Part shown: positions 1-4,963 of the stretch, piece by piece | How the letters are laid out: every line of letters starts with the position of its first letter | Numbering within the stretch: position 1 is the stretch's first letter | Assembly: GCA_903915555.1 (NCBI GenBank) | Contig: CAIWTL010000394.1 | Span: 1-5,314, forward strand | Source: an uncultured Micrococcales bacterium | GTDB taxonomy: Bacteria > Actinomycetota > Actinomycetes > S36-B12 > GCA-2699445 | DNA: 5,314 nt | Direction: 5' to 3' | Notes under the pieces: model-generated | Told to the model about the DNA's origin: nothing | What the model saw: the letters and a program-made list of their open reading frames with translations, nothing else | Database searches by the model: none | Program-made: the position numbers and the translations under genes

Positions 1-821
1 CCGGGATCCAGCCCCAGGGCCTCTGTCGCGGCGAGGACCAGGGTCGCGTTGGCGCGGTTGAACCGACCGGGCAGTTGCAGGACGGACAGGTCGTAGTGCG
101 CGCCGTCGGGACCGACCGCCCGGGTTCCGTCCAGTTCCCACGCCGTGTCGGGGCGGCGCCGTCCGCATCCGGGGCACCACCATGTGCCGTCGGAGCGGCC
201 CAGCAGCGAACCGCACTCCGCGCACACCGACGAGTCGCTGGTCCAGGACTGGCCCGCGCCCACCCACACCACGTTCGGCGCTGCCGATGCGGCGAACTCC
301 ACCATGGGGTCGTCGGCGTTGGCGATCACGATGACGTCGGGGTGTTCCTGCACCATGCGTTTCCAGGAACGCGCGGTCATGGCGACCTCGTTCATGCGGT
401 CCAGTTGATCGCGACTGAGATTGCCCAACAGGAGAACCCGTGGCCTGGTCTGGGCCATGGTGCGGGGGAGGTAGGCCTCGTCGACCTCGAGGACGACGGT
501 GGCGTCGGGGTCGGACTCCGACAACGTCATGACGATGCCGGTGGACATGTTCGCACCGGTGGGCTGTGACACGACGGGCCCCGCCTGGGACAGCGACTCG
601 GCCAGCAGCCGGGTCGTCGAGGTCTTGCCGTTGGTCGCCGATACCAGAGCGGCCACACGGTCGGCGGCCAGTTCGGTGATGGCGTCGGGGGCGAGCCGCA
701 GGATGACCTGGCCCCCGATCACCATTCCCTCCCCCCGACCCGCCGCTCGGGACAGGGCCGAGGCGGCCTTGCCGGCGCTGATGGCGGCTCGGGTCCGCAG
801 CGGGATGCGGCGTGATGTCAC
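1..821 (-). CDS. murT: MurT, Mur ligase-like subunit of lipid II isoglutaminyl synthase (partial, C-terminus beyond left edge)
   Basis: MurT works with the glutaminase GatD in the cytoplasm to amidate the alpha-carboxyl of D-Glu in lipid II peptidoglycan precursors, using ATP and ammonia from glutamine (family knowledge). The first 273 codons are visible, read from 821 down to 3. I see a Mur-ligase ATP-binding loop, SATNGKTSTT, at about residues 61-70, then ANMSTG (90-95), LEVDEAYLPR (111-120), NLSRDQLDR (about 134-142) and NADDP (168-172), all typical of the Mur middle domain. A Cys4 zinc ribbon follows (C200, C203, C216, C219), as in firmicute and actinobacterial MurT. The visible part ends in LPGRFNRANA. 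The C-terminal DUF1727 domain with its catalytic residues lies outside the window, and gatD is expected there too. The GTG at 821 is the first possible start, because an in-frame TAG lies at 831-833 just upstream. No Shine-Dalgarno precedes it. The identification is firm and the start is likely. Confidence 0.93.
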   Translation of the reverse strand, partial: MTSRRIPLRTRAAISAGKAASALSRAAGRGEGMVIGGQVILRLAPDAITELAADRVAALVSATNGKTSTTRLLAESLSQAGPVVSQPTGANMSTGIVMTLSESDPDATVVLEVDEAYLPRTMAQTRPRVLLLGNLSRDQLDRMNEVAMTARSWKRMVQEHPDVIVIANADDPMVEFAASAAPNVVWVGAGQSWTSDSSVCAECGSLLGRSDGTWWCPGCGRRRPDTAWELDGTRAVGPDGAHYDLSVLQLPGRFNRANATLVLAATEALGLDP

Positions 822-827
822 GGGGGA

Positions 828-833
828 AGGCTA
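828..833 (-). promoter_or_regulatory. Candidate -10 element for a leaderless murT transcript
   Basis: On the minus strand the hexamer TAGCCT (833 down to 828) fits the actinobacterial TANNNT -10 pattern. Exactly six bases separate it from the GTG start at 821, so transcription could begin on the G of the start codon. The bases between are TCCCCC, with no Shine-Dalgarno, which agrees with leaderless translation, common in actinobacteria. No convincing -35 is visible about 17-18 bases upstream. The call is inferred from spacing alone. Confidence 0.4.
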
Positions 834-835
834 CC

Positions 836-854
836 GGGGCCCGGTGCAGGCCCC
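836..854. repeat. Inverted repeat GGGGCC-N7-GGCCCC upstream of murT
   Basis: GGGGCC at 836-841 and GGCCCC at 849-854 form a perfect 6-bp inverted repeat with a 7-base spacer. It starts 2 bp upstream of the candidate murT -10 (828-833) and fills most of the expected -10/-35 spacer, where a repressor site would lie. In DNA this rich in GC such an arm can occur by chance, so it is a structural observation only. A weaker GCGGC-N6-GCCGC repeat lies at 871-886. Confidence 0.35.
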
Positions 855-957
855 AGCGAGCAGGGATTCCGCGGCACGCGCGCCGCAGAGCGACGTGAGT
901 TGACCTGCAGTGGGGGTGGATCAGGGCGAAGGCCTCCCCTGGCACACCGCTCCTGAC

Positions 958-963
958 TACGCT
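958..963 (+). promoter_or_regulatory. Candidate -10 element for a leaderless DUF2510-YbjQ transcript
   Basis: TACGCT at 958-963 matches TANNNT and lies 8 bases before the ATG at 972. A start site 6-8 bases downstream of the hexamer would fall within two bases of, or on, the ATG. There is no purine-rich ribosome binding site in the preceding 20 bases. Together this suggests a leaderless mRNA. No good -35 is seen at 934-940 (CTCCCCT). It lies back to back with the murT candidate in the 150-bp divergent region 822-971, where I see nothing else coding. Confidence 0.45.
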
Positions 964-971
964 TGCGTGTC

Positions 972-1760
972 ATGAGCGATCAGAACACGCTGCCACCCGC
1001 TGCCTGGTATGCCGACCCGCAGGACCCCGCCTCACTCCGCTTCTGGGACGGCGCCGCCTGGACCGACCAGACGCGTCCGCTCGTGCCGGAGCCGGTGGCC
1101 CCGCAACCGGTGGCGCCCGAGGCTGCTGTGCAGGCGGCCCCGGAGCCCGTTGTGGCCCAGCCCGCCGTGGTCGAGCCCGCCGTGGTCGAGCCGGTCGCCG
1201 CCGAGGTCATCACCCCGCAACCGGCCATCCAGGAGACCGTCGGATACACGGCGGCCGGTCCCGCCGTCACCGAGACCGTCGTCGACCAGTCGTCGGGGTA
1301 CCAGGCCGTGGCCGCCGAACCGGTGGTTCCCACGGTCAGTGAGCCCGCCGTCGCCGACCCGCTGTACTCCGGGTTCGCCGCCGAGGTCGCGGGACTGTCG
1401 GTCGCCGCCCCCGAAGAGGTCACCGAGGTGGCTGGCGCCGCCGGTGGTGACGTCGTCGTGGTCACCACCGAGACCCTGCCGGGCCTGCAGGTCCGAAGCA
1501 TCATCGGGCCGGTCATGGGTGTCGCGGTGCGGCCCCACGCCGAGTTGTCCGACGTCTCCGGCTTCGGGGGCTTCGGTCCTGCCGACCAGGCGGGCCTGCT
1601 GCACAGCACCCGCTCCGACGCCCTGACCCGGTTGACCCAGGCCGCCGCGGAGGCGGGGGCGACAGCGGTCGTGGGAGTCCGCATCGACTCGTCCGACGTG
1701 GCCGGCACCTTCACCGAGGTCGTCGCCTACGGGACGGCGGTGGTGACGGCTCCCGAATGA
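972..1760 (+). CDS. DUF2510 / YbjQ (UPF0145, DUF74) two-domain protein
   Basis: The protein has 262 residues and unknown function. Residues 7-36 form a DUF2510 domain, a short actinobacterial module with conserved tryptophans: PAAWYADPQDP, then SLRFWDGAAWTDQTRP, with W12, W25 and W30 visible. Residues 37-160 are a low-complexity linker rich in Pro, Ala, Val and Glu with PAVVE-type repeats, probably disordered. Residues 163-259 match the YbjQ/UPF0145 fold: TTETLPG at 165-171, a Gly-rich SIIGPVMG segment, GATAVVGVRID at 229-239, and TEVVAYGTAVV at 248-258. No signal peptide or membrane segment is seen, so it is probably cytoplasmic. YbjQ proteins form oligomers and are loosely called heavy-metal binding, but no metal-ligand cluster is evident here. 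I chose ATG 972, which gives MSDQNTLPP directly before DUF2510, over the TTG at 963. The stop overlaps the next start by ATGA, so it shares an operon with the ROK gene. Confidence 0.88.
   Translation: MSDQNTLPPAAWYADPQDPASLRFWDGAAWTDQTRPLVPEPVAPQPVAPEAAVQAAPEPVVAQPAVVEPAVVEPVAAEVITPQPAIQETVGYTAAGPAVTETVVDQSSGYQAVAAEPVVPTVSEPAVADPLYSGFAAEVAGLSVAAPEEVTEVAGAAGGDVVVVTTETLPGLQVRSIIGPVMGVAVRPHAELSDVSGFGGFGPADQAGLLHSTRSDALTRLTQAAAEAGATAVVGVRIDSSDVAGTFTEVVAYGTAVVTAPE
1146..1190 (+). repeat. 15-bp tandem repeat in the linker of the DUF2510-YbjQ gene
   Basis: CCCGCCGTGGTCGAG occurs at 1161-1175 and again, base for base, at 1176-1190. A diverged copy, CCCGTTGTGGCCCAG, precedes it at 1146-1160. The unit is 15 bp, so the frame is kept, and the product reads PVVAQ-PAVVE-PAVVE followed by PVAAE. 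The exact identity, including third codon positions, suggests a recent duplication or slippage event in the linker. Confidence 0.85.
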
Positions 1761-2740
1761 CGGCCAGGCTCGTCCTCGACGTCGGCGGCACGAAGATGGC
1801 CGCCGCGGTCGTGGCCGAGGACCACTCGATCGTCGACCGTGCGGTCCTCCGCACACCGGTCGCGGCAGATGCCGAGACCCTCTACGACGCCGCCGTCTTC
1901 GTCCTCCACGCGGCATTGGCGGTCGCCGCCGTGCCGGTCGATGCCCTCGGGGTCGGCTGCGGTGGGCCCATGCGCTGGCCCAGCGGTGAGGTCTCGCCCC
2001 TCAACATCCCGGGCTGGCGGGACTTCCCGCTGCGGGACCGCCTCGCGGAGGAGTTCGGCCTGCCCACGCGACTGAGCAACGACGCGGTCTGTCTGACCGT
2101 CGGCGAGTACGTCCTGGGGAACTCCCGATCGGTCGGCAACTGCATGGGGATGCTCGTGTCGACCGGGGTCGGGGCGGGACTCATCATCGACGGTCGACTC
2201 GTGATGGGCGCCTCGGGCAACGCCGGTCACATCGGCCATGTGGTCGTGGAGCCCGACGGCCCCGAGTGCCGCTGCGGCGGCCGCGGCTGTCTCGAGGCGG
2301 TGGCGCGCGGGCCGGCACTCGTTCAATGGGCGGTGGCCCAGGGGTGGCGACCGCCCGCCGATGGGGAGGCCGATGCCGTCCGGCTGGCCGAGTCCGCGCG
2401 CGCCGGGGACGCGGTGGCGACGGCGGCCTTCCGTCGCTGCGGGGAGGCCGTCGGCACCGCCCTGGCCGGTGCCGTGGCGCTGCTCGACCTGCGCACGGTC
2501 GCGCTCGGGGGTGGGGTCTCGCGCGCGGCTGACCTCCTCATGCCCGCCGTCTACGACGCCTTCGAGCGTCATGCCGGCCTGGAGTTCGTACGCCGCTGCC
2601 GAGTGGTGCTCGCCTCACCGGATGCGGGCCTCGTGGGGGCTGCCGCGCTCTTCGACGACCCGTGGTGGCCCGCGGTGACGGACCTGCTCGAACAGCGGTC
2701 GACGGGGGCCGACCACGGGGTCCGCACCCCCCTCCTATAG
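1757..2740 (+). CDS. ROK-family sugar kinase (or ROK protein) with variant HxGH motif
   Basis: The protein has 327 residues, near the usual length of ROK kinases, which phosphorylate glucose, N-acetylmannosamine or related sugars with ATP or polyphosphate. The N-terminal phosphate-binding loop is LDVGGTK (residues 7-13). The catalytic base is D109 in LSNDAVC. VSTGVGAGLIIDG (134-146) and GGGVSR (251-256) are the second nucleotide-binding and hinge segments. The zinc motif is complete: C171-R-C173-GGRG-C178-LE, with H161 as the likely fourth ligand. There is no N-terminal helix-turn-helix, so it is a kinase-type protein and not a ROK repressor. The family motif ExGH, whose Glu contacts the sugar, reads H158-I-G-H161, so glucokinase activity should not be assumed. 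The ATG at 1757 overlaps the upstream stop by ATGA, and only a weak GGTGG precedes it, which suggests translational coupling. The substrate is unknown. Confidence 0.9.
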   Translation: MTARLVLDVGGTKMAAAVVAEDHSIVDRAVLRTPVAADAETLYDAAVFVLHAALAVAAVPVDALGVGCGGPMRWPSGEVSPLNIPGWRDFPLRDRLAEEFGLPTRLSNDAVCLTVGEYVLGNSRSVGNCMGMLVSTGVGAGLIIDGRLVMGASGNAGHIGHVVVEPDGPECRCGGRGCLEAVARGPALVQWAVAQGWRPPADGEADAVRLAESARAGDAVATAAFRRCGEAVGTALAGAVALLDLRTVALGGGVSRAADLLMPAVYDAFERHAGLEFVRRCRVVLASPDAGLVGAAALFDDPWWPAVTDLLEQRSTGADHGVRTPLL

Positions 2741-2785
2741 CACGGAATTGTCGTCCGATAACCGGCCGGGGGGTTTCTCGTGCTT

Positions 2786-2814
2786 TTGTGATGCTCCCCG
2801 CGCCCTCGTAATCT
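2786..2814 (+). promoter_or_regulatory. rex operon promoter (TTGTGA-N17-TAATCT)
   Basis: The -35 TTGTGA (2786-2791) and -10 TAATCT (2809-2814) are separated by the optimal 17 bases, which predicts a start near 2820-2822 and a leader of about 60 bases before rex. It is the clearest sigma70-type promoter in the window. TTGTGA is also one half of the Rex operator consensus TTGTGAA-N4-TTCACAA, but the matching half is absent: the bases after it read TGCTCCCCG. Regulation by Rex at this site is therefore possible but not shown. Confidence 0.6.
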
Positions 2815-2820
2815 GAGCGC

Positions 2821-2836
2821 GCCGCGACACCGCGGC
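2821..2836 (+). other. 5'-terminal hairpin in the rex leader
   Basis: GCCGCG at 2821-2826 and CGCGGC at 2831-2836 are perfectly complementary, with an ACAC tetraloop at 2827-2830. The stem is six G-C pairs and would start at the predicted 5' end of the rex mRNA. Such a hairpin could shield the transcript end from decay. It is not a terminator, because no U-run follows. The fold is read by eye, and its function is inferred. Confidence 0.45.
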
Positions 2837-2839
2837 AAC

Positions 2840-2861
2840 CGGAGCGCCGAGCGGGGCTCCG
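2840..2861 (+). other. Second leader stem-loop upstream of rex
   Basis: CGGAGC at 2840-2845 pairs with GCTCCG at 2856-2861 around a 10-base loop. It ends 8 bases before the AGGGGAGG ribosome binding site. GAGCG is repeated at 2815, 2842, 2849 and 2861, so alternative pairings are possible. With the hairpin at 2821-2836 it makes most of the leader structured. I recognise no known riboswitch. Confidence 0.35.
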
Positions 2862-2867
2862 AGCGTT

Positions 2868-2875
2868 AGGGGAGG
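2868..2875 (+). promoter_or_regulatory. rex: Ribosome binding site deciding the TTG start of rex
   Basis: AGGGGAGG ends four bases before the TTG at 2880. It is the only good Shine-Dalgarno in the region and supports the rare TTG start, since no ATG or GTG lies in frame nearby. Confidence 0.75.
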
Positions 2876-2879
2876 GCCG

Positions 2880-3644
2880 TTGACGACGCAGTCGCAGTCG
2901 CCCGAACCCATCGCCACCCGCGACATCCCGGCCGCCACTGTCGCCCGCCTCCCCCTCTACCACCGTGTCCTGGGACAGTTGCTCGACACGGATGTCGCGA
3001 CCGTCAGTTCCCAGGAACTGGCCGAGTTGACCGGCGTCACGAGCGCCAAGGTCCGCAAGGACCTGTCCCACCTCGGCTCCTACGGGGTGCGGGGGGTCGG
3101 CTACGACGTCGCGTACCTCAACTACCAGATCTCCCGCGGGCTGGGGCTCACCAACGACGCCTCCGTCCTCATCGTCGGTGCGGGCAACCTCGGGCGCGCC
3201 CTCGCGTCGTACGCCGGGTTCGCCAGTCGCGGCTTCCGGGTCGTGGGCCTCCTGGACGCCGATCCCGGGCACGTCGACCGGGCCGTCGGCGACATCCGGA
3301 TCGCCCCCGTGGCCGACCTCGAGGCGGTCGCAGTGGCGACGTCCCCCGACATCGGCGTGGTCGCCACCCCGGCCGATGCCGCGCAGGACGTCTGCGACCG
3401 GATGGTCGATGCCGGGATCACCAGCATCCTGAACTTCGCGCCGACCGTGCTGACCGTTCCTGCGCACATCGAGGTCCGGAAGGTCGACCTCGGCCTCGAA
3501 CTTCAGATCCTCGCCTTCCACGCCCAGCAGCGGCGCGGCGACGCCCCGTCGAACGGTGCCGGAGTGCCGGCCGACGTGGACGTCACCGGCCTGGACCTGA
3601 GGGACGCCGAGACGGGTGGGAGCCGCCGGGGGGTGCCCGCATGA
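2880..3644 (+). CDS. rex: Redox-sensing transcriptional repressor Rex
   Basis: Rex is a homodimeric repressor that binds DNA when NAD+ is high and leaves it when NADH rises, so respiratory and heme genes turn on under low oxygen (established in Streptomyces). The protein is 254 residues. The winged-helix domain spans about 16-90, starting IPAATVARLPLYHRVL, with the recognition region TSAKVRKDLSHLGSYG at 54-69. The NADH-binding Rossmann motif is VGAGNLG at 99-105, with D126 in LLDADP placed to hold the adenosine ribose. LNFAP (184-188) and VRKVDLGLELQILAFH (199-214, the domain-swapped C-terminal helix) are also conserved. A tail of about 36 residues, rich in Gly, Asp and Pro, follows the usual end. 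The TTG start fits the family N-terminus and the Shine-Dalgarno. The gene heads an operon: its stop overlaps hemA by ATGA. The identification is firm. Confidence 0.96.
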   Translation: MTTQSQSPEPIATRDIPAATVARLPLYHRVLGQLLDTDVATVSSQELAELTGVTSAKVRKDLSHLGSYGVRGVGYDVAYLNYQISRGLGLTNDASVLIVGAGNLGRALASYAGFASRGFRVVGLLDADPGHVDRAVGDIRIAPVADLEAVAVATSPDIGVVATPADAAQDVCDRMVDAGITSILNFAPTVLTVPAHIEVRKVDLGLELQILAFHAQQRRGDAPSNGAGVPADVDVTGLDLRDAETGGSRRGVPA

Positions 3645-4963
3645 CACTTCTCGTCGTGGGGGCCAACCACACCTCCGCCCCGCTGGACCTCCTCGAGGCC
3701 CTCGCCGCGGCCTCGCCGCGCGACCTCGCCGCCGGGGCGCTGGCCAGCCCCCACGTCGCGGAGTCGCTCGTCGTCTCGACGTGCAACCGGGTCGAGATCT
3801 ACGCCGAGGTCGACCGCTTCCACGCCGCTGTCGACGACCTCGCCGCGGTGCTGGCGAAGGGCGCCGGGCGTCCCTCCCCGGACGTCATGCCCCTGTGCTA
3901 CGTCCATTACGACGAGCGCGCCGCGCAGCACCTGTTCGAGGTCGGCGCGGGTCTCAACTCCATGGTCGTGGGGGAGCAGCAGATCCTCGGCCAGATCCGT
4001 GCGGCGCTCAGCCAGGCACAGGAGTCCGGGACGGCGGGCCGCGAACTCAACGAGGTCGCCCAGGCCGCGCTCCGCACCGGCAAACGGGTCCGCACCGAAA
4101 CCGGATTGGACCGGGCGGGGGCCAACGTCGTCACGGTGGCCTACGCCGATGCGTTCGAGCGGCTCGCCTCCTGCGGCGGCCCGGCGCCCGAGGCCGCCCG
4201 CCTGGTCGTCATCGGTGCGGGTGCCCTGTCCGGGCTGGCTGTCGCCCATGCAGCGCGACTGGGCGTCGGTGACGTCACCGTCACGAGCCGCACCACCGAC
4301 TCCGCGGCTCGCCTCGCGGATTCCTACGACGCGCGGTCCGCGCCGCTGCGGGAACTCCCGCACCTGCTTCGCGCCGCTGACATGGCCGTCTTCTGCACGG
4401 GTGCCGTGGGGACGATCGTCGACCGGGGCGACGTCGAGGCAGTGATGTCCGACCGAGACGGGCCACTCGTGCTCGTCGACCTCGCCCTGCCGCACGACAC
4501 CGACCCCGCCTGTTCGGCGGTGCCGGGCGTCGAGCGCGTCGACCTCGTCGCCCTCGCGGAGCGGCCCGAGGCCCACGCGGACCGCAGTGACAGTGTCGCG
4601 GCCGCGCAGATCGTGACCGACGAACTGCGCGACTACTTCGCGGTCCGTGCTGCCCGGGCGGTCGAGCCGGTGCTCGTGAGCCTGCGGGGCCGCGCCACCG
4701 CCGTCGTCGACGCCGAGCTCGAGCGCCTGCGCGAACGGCTCCCCGGACTCAGCGCCGAGGACTGGGCCACCATCGAGCAGGGACTGCGCCGCACCGTCAA
4801 CACACTCATGCACACCCCCACGGTCCGCATCAAGCAGCTCGCGGCCGACCCTGACGGCCAGCGTTACGCCGATGCGCTCAACTCGTTGTTCGACCTCTCG
4901 GTAGACCTCGTCGACTCCGTCATCACCCCTCGGGAGCCGCAGGCGACGGAGGAGGAATCGTGA
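3641..4963 (+). CDS. hemA: Glutamyl-tRNA reductase HemA
   Basis: HemA reduces glutamyl-tRNA(Glu) to glutamate-1-semialdehyde with NADPH, the first committed step of the C5 route to 5-aminolevulinate and heme. It is a soluble cytoplasmic enzyme. The 440 residues cover the whole family length. The catalytic domain begins MTLLVVGANHTSAP, and the nucleophile is C48 in VVSTCNRVEIY. LNSMVVGEQQILGQIR (105-120) and KRVRTETG (148-155) are hallmark segments. The NADPH domain has IGAGALSGLA at 191-200, and the DLALP segment follows at 280-284, where PHD stands in place of the more usual PRD. The C-terminal dimerisation domain (about 320-425) carries a long charged helix and NTLMHTPTVRIKQLA (387-401). 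The ATG overlaps the rex stop, with GGGGGG at 3628-3633 as a weak ribosome binding site. The gene ends in GTGA overlap with hemC. Coupled expression with Rex fits redox control of heme supply. Confidence 0.96.
   Translation: MTLLVVGANHTSAPLDLLEALAAASPRDLAAGALASPHVAESLVVSTCNRVEIYAEVDRFHAAVDDLAAVLAKGAGRPSPDVMPLCYVHYDERAAQHLFEVGAGLNSMVVGEQQILGQIRAALSQAQESGTAGRELNEVAQAALRTGKRVRTETGLDRAGANVVTVAYADAFERLASCGGPAPEAARLVVIGAGALSGLAVAHAARLGVGDVTVTSRTTDSAARLADSYDARSAPLRELPHLLRAADMAVFCTGAVGTIVDRGDVEAVMSDRDGPLVLVDLALPHDTDPACSAVPGVERVDLVALAERPEAHADRSDSVAAAQIVTDELRDYFAVRAARAVEPVLVSLRGRATAVVDAELERLRERLPGLSAEDWATIEQGLRRTVNTLMHTPTVRIKQLAADPDGQRYADALNSLFDLSVDLVDSVITPREPQATEEES
4950..4955 (+). promoter_or_regulatory. 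hemC: Strong Shine-Dalgarno for hemC inside the end of hemA
   Basis: AGGAGG at 4950-4955 lies four bases before the GTG at 4960, within the last hemA codons (encoding EEES). It fixes the hemC start and, with the GTGA overlap, supports translational coupling or reinitiation. Confidence 0.8.

Noticed and set aside
75..903. Plus-strand open frames of 164, 87 and 134 codons at the left edge
   Set aside because: They lie opposite murT, whose product has clear Mur-ligase and zinc-ribbon motifs. The last frame only extends into the divergent promoter region.
963..971. TTG at 963 as the start of the DUF2510-YbjQ protein
   Set aside because: It would overlap the candidate -10 hexamer and has no ribosome binding site. 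ATG 972 is better placed relative to the DUF2510 domain.
2748..2761. Imperfect palindrome TTGTC-GTCC-GATAA as a Rex operator
   Set aside because: The arms match at 4 of 5 bases, but the sequence lacks the TGTGAA/TTCACA core, and the site lies about 25 bp upstream of the -35.
2760..2780. Possible terminator after the ROK gene (AACCGGCCGGGGGGTTTCTC)
   Set aside because: Only a short AACC/GGTT stem can form around unpaired G-rich bases, with three T residues after it. No credible intrinsic terminator is present, so read-through into rex remains possible.
2821..2836. The GC hairpin as a terminator for the upstream operon
   Set aside because: No T-run follows, and it lies just downstream of a good -10 element, so a leader hairpin fits better.
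2538..3647. A 369-codon minus-strand open frame across the ROK end, the intergenic region and rex
   Set aside because: It runs through the rex promoter and leader, lies opposite rex, and has a low-complexity Arg/Gly/Pro-rich product with no recognisable motif.
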